64,000 bases of DNA from Bugula neritina (taxonomy: Eukaryota > Bryozoa > Gymnolaemata > Cheilostomatida > Bugulidae): the NCBI GenBank assembly GCA_964035545.1, contig OZ037766.1, positions 5,371,722 through 5,435,721 on the forward strand. Reading direction: 5' to 3'. The notes beneath the pieces were generated by a model. The model was given only the letters and a program-made list of their open reading frames with translations, ran no database searches and was not told the origin of the DNA. Positions 1-13,841 of this stretch are shown here, piece after piece; position 1 is the first letter of the stretch; every line of letters starts with the position of its first letter. Made by a program: the position numbers and the translations under genes.

Positions 1-172
1 TAAGTTTGAACATATGTTTACAGACAGACACACTTACATATCAAATGCAAAACAAAATGAGGATAGAGGCAATTTTACATTGAGAAGCAATACACAACAT
101 GTCAGGGTGATAAGTACATCAATCGAAAAGATAAACTAGACAGTGCATTTTGCAAACACTTGCATAACTTAC

Positions 173-2315
173 CAAGGAAAGCTGAATAAAACCCGACACC
201 GAACTGCCCGATCAAATCACTAGCTTCGTTTGAGCTGGAGTCTTTTAGTTTAGAAAAGAATTCACTGGTGCCAGACTTGGCAATTGTACCCAGATTCTTG
301 ACAAGATCTTCTTTGGTCATGCCTATACCAGTATCTGTGATATGCAGTAAATTATTGTCTTTGTCAGATTTTATCTTTATTGTAAGATCTTGAACGGCAG
401 ATAAAGCATCCTTGTCAGTTAATGAAAGGAATCGAATCTTATCCAAAGCATCTGAAGCATTGGATATGAGTTCTCTCAAGAAAATCTACAAATAAGTGAA
501 CAAAAATGTGTAAATATAAAGTAAAGCTTTACACTCTACCCAATAATATTTTAAACAAACACAATAATTATGGAAGCACAAATAACTTGAGCTTGCGTGC
601 AGTAGACCAGGATCTAAGCATGCAGCTGGTTCTATTGCATGATTGAGAAAGGAGGTTGTAATGTAATGTATTTTATGTGTCTTGGTAATTTAGGGCATTA
701 AAAAACACCAGTTTCCCAACCAACCCATTCTAATGAAAATGATTTATGACAAATTTTGGAAGTTGTGCAGTACCTCTTTGTTTTTATACAATGAATTAAT
801 AATAAGCTTCATCATTCTATCAACTTCAGCTTGGAAATCATGTTTTTCTGAAGAGTCCCGGAGTGCTTTCATTTCAGCCACACTCATTCCATCCAATTTT
901 ATTGCTTCCTCTTCACTAAAATTACCAATTACCAATTTGTGTCTGTGTAAATATGTCAAAAGAATAAAAATATAAAATATATTAAATTAAATTATTACAA
1001 ACAAAACCATACAACTAATTGGTAACAAATACTTATTTGGCAACAGTTAAGGGGTATTTTATTTCTAAAAATACATATTTCCACTAATTAAACTTTTTAT
1101 GCAGTTAAATGCAGTTTTTTCTTATGAAAAGTTTTAATGGGAATACCAAATTAGCAAGCAATTAATCTAAACAAAATTGGTAAACTTACCGAGCAACAAC
1201 TTCATCATCAGTACGAGAACCTTCCCTGCTTTTACCCAAATCATCTTCTACCACTGCATCTTCCGTAGCATCTACATCACCAGAGTCTGCTGAATCATCT
1301 GCAAATCCCGTTCCTGAAATCACCAGTAAAATTATGCACTAATAAATTCTGCTAAGTTTCATTTACAATAGCATAACAAATTAGCAGTTGTAACAGCTGT
1401 TGATGCAAAATTAAAATTGGTTGAAACATTAAAACCTCAAATGCCTTAAAGTTACAAATTTAATACTGTTTTTGTTTCAGTTAAAATTTGTAGATGTTGC
1501 ACTAAGTTGGAAGGGTTAGGTATTGATTTTTGACCTAGATGAGTTGAAAACCAACTGAACCTGGGTTAAATTGTATTTATAGTTTATAGTGACATCAAAT
1601 TTCAACTTTGGTACTAATAGCTGTGGAAACTATTAGTATTATCATTTAAAAAGTTATCAAATGTTAGTAATAGTATAACAACTGTGTTAGTATAATACTC
1701 ATACTTATAGTGAAACTCTATTACTATTAGTAATACTAATACTATTATTAAATCAAAATGAGTAAATCATCAAGAATAGGTCCAATAGCCATAGGACTAG
1801 GTATAGCCAAGCCCAATAGGAATACTAAAATTAAATAGACATAGTAACTGTAAGCCAGTAAGGTAACGCTAAGAGTAAGTCTAATAGTAATACTTATAGT
1901 TATAGTTATATCGGTACAGTGGTAAAACTAAAACTAAAAGTAAATGTTATTGTAATGCCTAATAGTAATCGCATTTCTAATACTAATAGTAATAGCATTG
2001 AGTGATTGACATTGTTATTCACTGTGACTTATTGTAAATCATTGTAATTTGTAATTCAAATTGCAATCATAATATTTCATTTTGAGTTTTCAAAACAAAA
2101 TTTGGCTCAAATTTTACCCTTTACACCCGCGTATTACTATTAATATTTAATTTCGGTCTTACACTTTGAGTTGAAAATTTGAATTGATGTTAGGCTACTC
2201 ATTCTCAGGCTGAAAGTTTAACTTTGAGTTTTTACAAACACTTTTACTTTTAGTATTACTTACCAAAAAGAAATAAACAGCCGAGAAGTGCGACCAAAAG
2301 CACTTTTTTACCCAT
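173..2315 (-). CDS. HSP90B1: HSP90B1 / GRP94 (endoplasmin), 5' part, four exons; continues off the left edge
   Basis: ER-lumenal HSP90 chaperone that folds secreted and membrane proteins with ATP. Coding exons on the minus strand are 2264-2315, 1190-1313, 774-942 and 173-485. All have GT-AG borders and phases close (219 residues seen, ending one base into the next codon). Exon 1 encodes a signal peptide ([18 protein letters not shown]). Exon 2 is acidic, as in the GRP94 pre-N region. Exon 3 has the family stretch [20 protein letters not shown]. Exon 4 carries the GHKL ATPase: [14 protein letters not shown] with the metal/ATP Asn, DTGIGM, and [11 protein letters not shown] at the exon end. Bases 1-172 are intron. 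The middle and C-terminal domains and the KDEL-type signal lie outside, so completeness cannot be judged. The acidic exon 2 and signal peptide separate it from cytosolic HSP90 and TRAP1. Confidence 0.96.
1591..2010. repeat. Variegated TA-rich triplet array in HSP90B1 intron 1
   Basis: Irregular run of units such as ACTATT, AGTAAT and ACTAAT inside the first intron. Most triplets have the form A-N-T, which is its own class on the reverse strand, so the tract can base-pair with itself. It is not a clean microsatellite because the middle base varies. I see no coding potential. Confidence 0.6.
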
Positions 2316-2486
2316 AGTGAATCCTTCACCATGCAACTCTACAGTGCTTTCTAAAATATGCTACTTTGGAAAAGATGATTAGATAAAATGTAACCTTTCA
2401 CTTGAGTTCCACAACGAGTAGACTGAAAATGGTGAAGAAGCGTCGAATGAATGAAACCAGATTCAATTGTAGAATAAATCATCTGA

Positions 2487-2505
2487 CCAATAGGAATTTA
2501 CCACG
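2487..2505 (+). promoter_or_regulatory. ER stress response element (ERSE) of HSP90B1
   Basis: CCAAT at 2487-2491, nine bases, then CCACG at 2501-2505: an exact match to the ERSE consensus (CCAAT-N9-CCACG) bound by NF-Y with ATF6 or XBP1. It sits 172 bp upstream of the HSP90B1 start codon, in reverse orientation to the gene; ERSEs are known to work in either direction. Two further CCAAT boxes have N9-spaced degenerate partners: CCAAT at 2529-2533 followed by GAAAG, and a minus-strand CCAAT near 2583-2587 followed by CCAAA. Several ERSE-like units are typical of GRP promoters in mammals. Confidence 0.8.
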
Positions 2506-4780
2506 AGGTAAAAAATACAACTTGAGGACCAATAGCTGCCCCGAAAGTCTTGATAATTTTATTGATGATTTGGTGACTAGTTATTGGACGAAAACACAGA
2601 TACGCAGTTGCAATTGGCCATTGAAAAGTAATTTGTGTTCTCAATCTAAAATGCAGTTAGAAAGTAAGAGATCATTGCACTTAACAACCTCGATACTTCC
2701 GTTTAGCAACAACTACAGGGGCACGCTGCGGTATTTTGGGATATTCATATTGATATTCTCAGTCTGATGGTGGATGTCATTTTTTATGAGTCAAGTGTTC
2801 AGTCTCAATAATCTGTGGGGTATCTTTTTTATTTTTTATTACTTTAAATTTAAAACATAGAATATGTCTAACAAAACTTGCACAGAACTATTACATTTGC
2901 TTTTACTGTTTTAGTTTTATTTTTATAGAACTTAGAAGTGAAAAAGTCAGAAACTTATAGTTATTTAGTTATTTATTATTTAAAATAATAATTATTACTA
3001 CAATTTACAGCTAGCAGTACAATTAACTACAAGTCTAAATGTAATAACAGTGCCTCTTCAGACCTAGTGCCAAACTTCAAATTGCTGTTACTATTAAATT
3101 AATATTAAGATAAAAATCCCAAGTTTTAATGATTTTCGACTTATTACTAGTGGTAACATCATTATGATTATAGAAATTTGTTGATTATTGTTATGAATGC
3201 CACTGAGCAAAAAATTTAACCGAACTCAATTGCATTATTTCTATTATTGATTATTACCACACTAGCAATAGCAAATACTGAAATAGTTAATATTAATGTC
3301 AGAGTTTTTGAATCAATAGTTATTATAGCCACTATTTTAATTACACCTAATTTTATCATTTTTGGTAATAATTTTACTACTTTACTGTCATTTAGACTGA
3401 CTAGTAATATGCTGCTAATGTTAAAGTAGCCATTGCCTAAGCTAATTAATTAAGTAACATTTATTTATTGTGCAAGTAACAGTAAAAATAATTCAAATGC
3501 ATAATTCTGGCAGACTGACTAAAGTAAAACAACCAAATGTTTTTAATTAACAAGTACAGAATTAGGAGACTTAAATCTAACCGTGTTTTGACAATAAATA
3601 TATTGAATCTCAAGACTTAAAAATTGATTAAACTATAGCGTAATCATAATTGTATTGCTTTACACTTTTTGTGAAGTACCTGCTATAACTAGATAAGTAA
3701 GATGTTAATCAAGTACTACATTAAAATTTTTAACTTGCTAATCTTGCTATAATTGAATTTTCCTAAAATTAGAACATTTGCACTAACAAATATGCAAATC
3801 TTGTCAATTAATTAGGTAAGTCAAATCTGTAAAGATGTGTTTCGATCTGGAATCTTGAAAAACAAGAATGAAACCCTTCGAGCTCTAGGTTTTTTATTGA
3901 TCTGGTACAATATACTTCATGTAAATTTGTTTTGTCATTTTGATCATAAAGCTTTACAAAAACAGGCTAATGGCACAATAGAAGGAATTATAGTGTTTAT
4001 TACATAAGAGCATATTGTGAGTAGAAGGTGGAATTTCCAGAAAACATAATTAACTTTTATTAGCAATGATTTTTGTAAATCTCTGATGTTGATGATTGAA
4101 ACATAATTATTTTTTATCTCTCTACTCTTTAGATTCTTTATGGACCAAGTAGTTTTGTTTTGGACACTTTTAAACAAATTCAAATGGTTAGATGTCAAAA
4201 GATCTCACATTTCAGCTGCAAAATGTTCCAGCATGGGTCGGCATGGTTACTTGTAAGCCAGTGATTTTACTTTAAACAGAGCACCAAACAATGTATTTGC
4301 AAGTAGTCCTAGTACTTCAGAGGCTACTGCGCATGGTATGCATGGTAGCCTTTCAAGTACTGATTCATTATTTACATGGCTGTTCTATTTCTTGTCAATT
4401 CAAATAGTCATAAATTTCAACAAATTGACTTGAGTCAACAAATTTTAACTAATCATGTTCGCATTTACTCAGATCAGCTTACTTAAAGCTCTTGAATTTA
4501 GCTTTGTTGCCTATTCCATTAATATATTTGATTTATAATGATGTAAACAATGTCAACACTGTTCATTAGATTTTAAATTTGCAGGTGTGTATGTCAATTT
4601 GTGTTTAATTTGTAACTTTAGGCAACAGCCAGGTACTAAATAATATGACATAAGAGTAAATATGAGAAGATTGGAAGTGTTTTACTGTAACGGAATTATT
4701 TTAAAATCAAAACTATTTCTGATATTTTGTAGTGATGCCCAATAAAATCTGTCGCTGGCACACCTTATACAACGTTGGAG
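2506..4780. other. Intergenic space between HSP90B1 and TTC41-like gene
   Basis: About 2.3 kb of AT-rich sequence separates the two divergent genes. Apart from the CCAAT boxes at its left edge I see no exon, RNA gene or recognisable mobile element. A non-coding 5' exon of the TTC41-like gene could lie here: a good acceptor (TTTTGTAG) at about 4725-4732 precedes the first coding exon. The 121-codon open frame at 2402-2767 overlaps the ERSE promoter, resembles nothing I know and is judged non-coding. Confidence 0.5.
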
Positions 4781-7700
4781 ATGTCACTCTCTAATGAAAG
4801 AGGACAACTTTCTAGTCAAATAATAAATCCTTTCATTTGTTCAACTGATGATTTTATTGAAGAAAGGACTTATCTTAACCACCATGTTTTTCCTTTAATC
4901 CAAAAGCATGGTAAAAAGCGAACAGTATCATTTTTACCTTTTGAATGGGATCACAATATTGATGAAGATAGATTAAAGAAGGGCCATGCCCTATATTTAT
5001 CTCTTCGGTGCATTGAAAATGCTAGTCCTTTTTGTATTGTTCTGCTCGGAACTAAATATGGTCCTTGCAGGCCCAACCTCAACTGCTCACTCAGCTCATT
5101 AGACCCGCAACATGCCACACACTGGGTTGACAAAAATTTATTAATAGCAGCACAATCTGGATACTCTTGGTTAATGGATGACTCATACAGTAGTACAAGT
5201 TTATTCGAATTGAAAATAATACAAGCTGCATTTTTAGAAGACAACTCTAAGTTTTGCAGATTTTATATTCGAGAGCGACTTCCACCAAGTCCCGAGGAAT
5301 CTCTCACTGAGTCAGATCGGCATTCTAGACTCAAACTTCAGCAACTAAAATCAAACTTAGCTAAGAACGGTCTCTACGTATCATATTACAGCAATATCCA
5401 AGAACTTGGTGAGCTAGTCCTTCATGATTGGACGTCAATAATTAATCAGCTGTATCCTCAACCTTGTGAGGTCACCATTGGTAAGTATGATACTTGGAGT
5501 TTTATGCCATTTTTATATGTGTTGACTGTTGGTGCAAAATATTCAGTTATTTTAACATTTATGAAGCAGAATGTAGCATTTAATTTGTTAAAAACAAATA
5601 CACGTAATGTAAGCAATCGTTGAGCTTTGAAAGCATATGTATACTCAATCGTGTAATAGGAGATGGTAAATTGGTTGATGATGTAAAACATCAGGGCTTT
5701 CGAGACAGAGCAAGTCAGAATCTGATTCGACACTCTGCAGTTGACAGCTTATACAAACAACTCTGTACATTTTCAACTCAAGAGAACAAATACAAATATG
5801 ATCCATTTGTTAGAGCCAAACACTTTGAGAAATCCACCGGCATTCGATTACTCCGAAAAGGGTAAAAATCTATCTTCACTCTTTTTAATTATTTTGCTAA
5901 ATTTGTGTGACTTAAAGATTTAAACATTATCATTTGTTTTAAAATTAATAAAACAGGAAATAATGAAATGTATTAGATATATAATTTAGTGTTTTTAAAA
6001 CTTATTTGATGTTCCAATGCATTTTCAAAGTGGTAAAAAATTAATTAATTGAAATAATTTTCTTTTAATGAAAGAACTTGAAATTTAGTTACCAATGCTG
6101 CATAATTTATTATCGTATAAATTAACTGTTGTATTTGCAAACACAAGTGTAATATAATTATAAACTTAACTATGAAACAATAAGAATAATCTTACTAAAT
6201 GAACTTTGAAGATAAATAGAATTGAGCTGGTTTGAGGATCGATAAAAACATCATTCAAATCTGCCATTGCCTATCATACTATCAAATCTTCATATTAACT
6301 TATAGGCGCTCACAAATTTCTTCAGCGAAGCATTCTGATGAGCATAAGTCTGTGTGTGTTGTGACTGGTCCACGTGGCTCTGGGAAAACTGCCCTAGTGT
6401 CTAATTGGTTACAGAATGAGGCTGAACAAGTTGTCCCTTCAGACACAGCTATCATATATCACTACGCGACATGCGATAGGATGGCTCGAAACATAGCCGT
6501 CTTTATGAAACGGTGTATTAGAAAGTTGCGTCAAGCCTTCATGGTGAATTATGGTGAGAGTCATAATTCTTGCAATTTTTCTGAACTGTTTTTGTTGTTT
6601 TATTATTATGAAGTTTAGTAAAAATAGATTCAAATGTAGATTTTCTGAAGTTATCACAGCACTGAAATCATAAAAATATTAGATATTACACATAATTATT
6701 TTACATGAAATATTCTTACTTAGTTTTTTTATAGCTAAGACACATTCAAAACTATATCATCTGATAGTTTCCTTTTATGACTATAATTACAATTATAGTT
6801 GCTTATAGTATGCCGTTAATGGGGGAGGGGGGTGTAAAAACTTGGAGTTATGTGATAAATTTATATTTCACTCTTCTTTTAATTTCCATGGCAGATGATG
6901 AACTCTCGATGGAAAGTGAATTCTCACAGTTTTCACAGATTAAGGAGACGTTTTTAGCGGCTCTTGCTCTCGGCCCGTGTCTTATAATCTTTGATGGACT
7001 AGATGAGATTACTGCTACAATGGGACACAGCATGATTGAGGTATATGTTTTCACTCGTAATAATTATTGGTTTATAAGATATGCCACTTAAGAGCATTAG
7101 TGGATACATTGAGATAGCCTAAGTTCTTTAATTTTGTTGTTGCAATTTGGTTTGGATTTAGGGTTGAAATTCTCACGAGAACATAACTTTTTATGCTACA
7201 TTTCTAATCTAGAGCACAGACTTCTCTGAATTTCTCCATTGTTGCACCTACCTCAGATATGCCCAGTTGAGATGTGTTTACTTGACTTTTTCTAGAATCT
7301 AGGCTATACATGTTGAATCTAGATATAATAACACCCTGAAGATTACAAGATCGATATGTAATACAGTGTAGGAGGTTTTGTGACACGTAATAGCAGGTGC
7401 TCTATATAATTATACATAGCTATGTTGCAATTATTATCTCTGCCACCTTGATTATATTCTGTTACTAACTATCATGGCTTATAAGCATTTCAAACTAGTA
7501 TATACAGCAAGACATCCAGGCAATCGAACTGATTTACACGATGAAGCTAATTCCGCTAATTCATAAACACGGATATAATAGGTTAATAGTGAGCAAGAGT
7601 AAATTTCATTGTGTTGCAATCAACAGTAGAGACCTGCAGTAAAGTTGCAGCTACGAGTATTTATAGGAATATTCGTATACATGGTCTCCCATTGTCTACA

Positions 7701-10700
7701 AATTATCCGTACACTTCATATCAAAGTTCTAACTATTATCCCAAGTGTTTACATTAAGTTTAGTATTTAAGTTCAAAAGAATAAGTTGTTTATTTTTCTA
7801 ACATAGCCATTAAATATCTAATCAACTTTTTATAGTTTTAGCTCTTCATTGTATTTACATAACATAAAGTTTTATTGAGTTTTAGTATAGTTGGCGTAGC
7901 TGTAGCACACTTATGGTATATTATAATTAAATATGCCTAGTTGTGTGGAGTACAGTATAGAAACGTTCATTTTAACACCATGTGTTTCACACTTATGCTA
8001 CTACATTCTCATAATATACAAATACAAAAATATATAGGGATGGTAATAATAGTAACTAGTTTCTAAATAAATAACGCAAAATCCTTTTCTAGTTTAGTTG
8101 ATACCTGTGTAGGACTCTGTGAATTATAAATATAATATAATGCACACATAATCAGCAGTAATTAGCTTTTATTTTGTGTTATCTTGCTAAAAGATGGCAC
8201 GTTGTGTATGTCTGTCGTTAATAGATGAAATCAATGGAATGGCTGGCCGACCCTCTCCCTCCAACTTGTAAGCTAATTTTCACAGTCACTGACTCTGATC
8301 TCTGCGTTAAATCTCTACGTAAAAGGAAGGATGCAGTGTTTTACGACTACGGAGAGATCAGTTCCACACAGGTATCTGTATATCATTGTTAACAAAGCTC
8401 ATGATTCAGCTCTATTACTTTTACTACTAACTACTAGATATATTTCACTGTACGTTAAAGCGTTCTTATTCAGGACAAGCTAGAGATTCTAAGGAGTTAT
8501 CTTTCTCAGAGTAGAAAACATGTCCAGTTGTTGGATTCACAGCTAGCCCAAATTACTCAGTATAAATTGAGCTCTTCTCCTCTCTACCTTTCTATCATAG
8601 CCAATGAGCTTCTTGACATCAATGTGAACTCGTAAGTCAATCTAGCGTTGTTTGTTAGAGACTCAATTTTATTGGATATTTTTACCATAGAAACATGCCC
8701 ATTTGCTAGTTAAAGCTTGTTGCAACTAAAAACTGATAAATAATATAATAGATCAGCGTATCCAGTAAAAGCTTTTTTAATATTCAACGATATAGAATTA
8801 TTCCTACCTGCAATTCCAGTGAGATTTGTTACAGCATCATTATAGTAGCACGTGTAGCACATTATAATAATATTATCATTGTTGTGTTTAGATGTCTATG
8901 TAGTAATGTATATGTTATAGAAATGTAGAAGCACATCTAGTTGTCTATGTAGTAATGTATATATTTTATAGAGATGTCGAAGCACATTTAGATGTCTATG
9001 CAAACCTGGACAGTATCTCAACAAGTACCAGAGACATGTGGACTAATCTCATAAAAAGATGGGTTCGAGATTACAGCTGGCCGAGATACGCAGAAGATAC
9101 ATCTGCTAGTAAATCCAAGTCATACCATCTGCAAGACACTGGTAATGCACGTGTACATACAATACCTTATGGTTTCAGCGTTGTATTTCAATTATTGATA
9201 ACCTCAATTACAACCTGCTGCTTGATCCACAGTAATGCTGACAAAGAGTACAAAAGACTTGCTAATAAGCACAAAGCAACTCACTAAATAAATAATGAGA
9301 TACATGCATTCACCAGTTTGTATTATTTGCTGTATGCATTAATATTTTGCTTATTGACTTTAAGAAATCCATACCTACTGAAGTTTCCAGTCAACAATAC
9401 TTATATTTTGGTTATTTTACTTTATATATTGAATTTATTGTTTTCCATCATCAGTTGATTTAGTTATTAGTTTTCTGTTCCTGTGTTATTGAATCATCAC
9501 GAGAATTTATTGCTTATTAGACTACAATCTCTATTATTGCAGTTATATGCGGGTGGGTCCCTGACTGTCTCCGACTGATAGCCTGTTCAAGAGATGGGCT
9601 ATCTGTAGATGAGATACTTGGTATACTGCTGCACGGTTTAGGTTATATGGGTAACTCTACAGTCACTCAATATGATTGGTTCCTCTTCTATAACACTGCA
9701 AGATGTGTGTTTCACGAGAAACCCAATGGCCTAATCACGATCAACCACGAGCATTTGACGGAAATCGTAGAGTTCTTGCTTCTAGGTATTTGTCAACACT
9801 AGATAACTACATGTTAGTTCAGCTAGTTCACAGTGTAATGTTTAGGAATTAAATGTAAATATTTTTAATAAAGTATGTAATGATTATAATAAATTTTTGC
9901 AATAATATTTTTAATAATAATGGGAAAATATGAAGATGAAGGAGAGAAAATTTGTGATTAATAGATAGCATAGCAATATGTATAATCATGTTTGAATTAC
10001 AAAAATGCTAAGTTCTGCTGGTTAGTTTATCCAATATAAATCTTAAAATGAGTAATAGTAATAATAAAATAAATTCTGGTTATCTAATTGGAAGCTGTTA
10101 CTGAAATAGTATAAAGATGACCCAATTAATTTTGACCAGTCACATTTCTAAATGTTTCTGCTGTTAGTGGTCAATGTGCAATACTGTAGTTGAGTACTTA
10201 GTATTTTCATCCCTTGGTAGCAGTTTCTTTCGAAAAATTTACCAATTTGCATGACTCTCAATTTGACATGACCTAAACTAGGTTTGAATTAGCTTGTATC
10301 TGACAAGGATAACTTGTGTAAAAACTTGTGTTAATTTTATAATTGTTTTCCAACATTTTGATATCACATGGCTAAGAGAAGACAATCACAAATACACACT
10401 GGTCACTTTACTTTACTTAGTACACACTATATATCTATAGTTTTTAGCGATTTTTCACAGTTTAGCCAATAATGTATATGGTTTCTTGCTTTAAACTGAT
10501 AAAATTTTAAAAAATACAGCTAAATGAGCAAAGTTGTTTTTTAAGTTTGCTTGCTTTTCTATGTTTCATTCTAATTTTTTAGTAAATTTGGGTGTGCGGG
10601 GAGGGCTGGGGGCACGATGAAACAAGCATCAAGCCCGCACACCCAAATTAACTTCATATGTACTGTACTTTACCCTCCACTCTCCCACTTGTGTAGGTAA

Positions 10701-13700
10701 TATTAGTCCACCATCTCTACACGAGACTAGTCAGGACTCGAATAGTGCCCAGCGATTGGGTGGCATGGCTAAGAGACAGTACCATCTGGCTATAATCTCA
10801 CACCTGCTCAGTGGGCCAGCAGAGCGGCAGCTGAACAGAGTAGAAGAAGTTCTCTGGCAGCTGGAAATAGTTCGAGACTATGAAAGATTGGGTAGCATTC
10901 TGTTCACACCACAGTGAGTATATTGTGTGTTGTGTACAGTATGCACTACAGCTAGTGAGTGTTGTCTACAGTATACACTACAGCTAGTGAGTGTGTTGTG
11001 TACAGTATACACTACAGCTAGTGAGTGTGTTGTGTACAGTATACACTACAGCTAGTGAGTGTGTTGTGTACAGTATACACTACAGCTAGTGAGTGTGTTG
11101 TGTACAGTATACACTACAGCTAGTGAGTGTGTTGTGTGTTGTCTACAGTATACTGTTTACAACACATGCCAGGAATGTTGACACCATAGGAAATAATGTT
11201 TAGTGTATTGCAGTATATAATTAAATTGTTTATGTTTAAATAGCGTTTATTATTTACAGACCACTCTTTATTATATATTATATGCATGATATATGACATC
11301 TTTAGGGTAATCAGAAAGCTATATGGTAAAATATACTGCACCTACACACCTCTCAGGATAGAACTAATCAGGTTTTATAAGCTACTCAAAGACAAACATG
11401 TGAAAATCCTCCCTAAAATATTCGCTCAGTTGGCACGGTTTGGCTTAGCTGATAAAGATCTTAAGGTACGACATATATTATAAGGTTAAATTTGAGATGT
11501 TGATCACGTACCTCTTAAGTTATATAACACTGATTGTTTCATTCTAATGATGGGTGTAATATACAAGCGCTAATGAAAAGATACTTTGCATTGTATTACT
11601 CTAGAAGTATTCAACTAGATGATCTCTATGTCATATTTTGATTAATTTTATATTAATATAGATTCTGAAAGAGATTTTAATTTAGCCACAATATTTAAAT
11701 ACAATGGGCGTGCTACTAGTGGTCATTAGTGTATGAATCAACTTTATACAACTGCATAAAAACTTTTAGTTCACACAAACTCTTCCTATGAGTTATGACT
11801 CTTAAGTAGAGAGTTGTTGTAAAACTCTGTTCTTATCCTTAGAGTTGTCTATCCCTTTTCACAATTGCTGCAATAGTGACAAAAATGATCAAATAATAGA
11901 CACTACCAGTCTAAGTGAAGACAACTCCAGAGAATGGCTAAATTCTTCTACAATTTATCATTTTTACTGCTTTTTCTGAAACATCGCCAAGTGTTCTTGC
12001 CTTATGAAGTAAAGTTTCGGATTAAATTTTTTGTTCTAATTAAAGCCATGACAAACACCTTTTCTGTAGGTAGCTGGGGCTGATGAAATGACTGCTGTCA
12101 ATCTAAAGGACCTCAAAGAGGAACAAAATAAAAGTCAAAATTTAATGAGTGAAGCTTCAGCGTTTACCAAAGTTAGAAGAGAAAGCAGTGTGTATCAAGC
12201 TGACAGCGATGCTAGCAGCCAGGTTTCCAGGTTAAATATGGATTTTTTATATATATATTAAATCACACAATGTCTCAACTTGAACACAATATTGCTAGAA
12301 ATGTATGTCAAGTTATTAAATGACTTCTCTAAATTACGAACAACCCATTATACTGTTGATGACTAATGTTACTCTGTGCAATGAGAGTTTGCGACAAACT
12401 CAATTCATTTTGTTGATTCTTGCTTCGTTGCGACAAATCAAATAATTCAGTTACTCATAACCCATTGTATATAAATTTGTCAAAGACTTGGTGGTCACAG
12501 CGCATGTTTTAAGAGATGTGGTATAGTCTATAGTCTTAGTTTTGGCTTCGAGGAACTTGGTGCATTTTATAAAACTACAAAGCAGACATAGTATTGAATG
12601 AATTAATAATGTTTTGTAGAAACAAGGCAACTGATTCGTTGGCATCATTTTCCGAGACTCTCACTCAGCCATCCGAGCGGCCAAAGTCAAACCAGGTATT
12701 TTAGTGACTCACTTCCTCCAATAACTTATGAATAAACAGGAAAAAAAACAATAAACAATATTTTTTAAACGCTTCATGAAATCACTTCATGGTGGTTAAT
12801 TAGCTAACCAGATGTGGTTATATGAACCAATTAGAAGCGTATTATTGATTGATTAGATTGAGACGAAATTCACTTTAAAAGTAAAAATAGCATTGCAACT
12901 TAATTTCTGGTTGGGCAGATTAAAATTTGATTTTGTAACAGGCTGGTGCCAAAATCTCACCAGTTCAATACTTTACTAGTATACCAAATCTCATTACTTC
13001 TTACTTCTCTCAACCTATGACGATTGAAATTTTGTATTAATCTAGTATAAATTTACTTCACTTCAAATTAGTGTCAAAATAATAAATGAATTAGATCATA
13101 CCAATGAAATTTTCTGAATTAATAAACTAGACTTTATACAGAAACTTGTGTTCTAGTAAAAAACAGTGCATCTGTGTATTTGCAGCTTGCATGAAACTCC
13201 AAGAAAAAAGGGTTATCATAACTATTCCATTTTCTTCCCTTCAATTCCTTCCTGCCAAATTTATCATAGATTCAAAATAGCATCATATCTAATTTGAGAA
13301 AATAACTCCAAGTTTTAAATATTTTCAAACCTGTAATTCCAATTTCTAAAGTCTAAACCATATAATTATATAACTTATAGATAAAAGCTATTTGTGTATA
13401 ATTTTAGACTACTGAAGGTAATGGACTAGAGGAAGGTGAGAGTTTGCATGAGAATGAACACGACCAATCAAACTTGTTACTTAGATCAGCGGTTAGTGAC
13501 GCGGCAGCAATGAATATGGCTTTGATATGTGCTAAACTTCTACTCATACTCGACGACAGCAGAGAAGGGGAGAAAATATTGAATTCTATCTCTCTGTGGG
13601 TCAGCCAGGTTGTTATGTTTGCCATAAATATTTTGAACCTGTAAATCTTTTGTCATCCACAATAGGATAGTACTTGGTGAACAATATTAACTCAAAAGCT

Positions 13701-13809
13701 TTTATATAATGTATTATTATAAAGAATTTGTATGCTGTTAACAACCAAAGCGAGTTGAGACATAACTAGTAGACATAGTAAGTGTGCATACAGACTAATG
13801 CTACACACA

Positions 13810-13841
<32 letters not shown>

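Noticed and set aside
2402-2767. 121-codon open frame upstream of HSP90B1
   Set aside because: It overlaps the ERSE and CCAAT boxes, has no recognisable domain, and lies where the promoter must be.
5620-5659. Earlier start of TTC41 exon 2
   Set aside because: Acceptors at 5613, 5624 and 5633 give the wrong phase with exon 1; only 5659/5660 keeps the frame.
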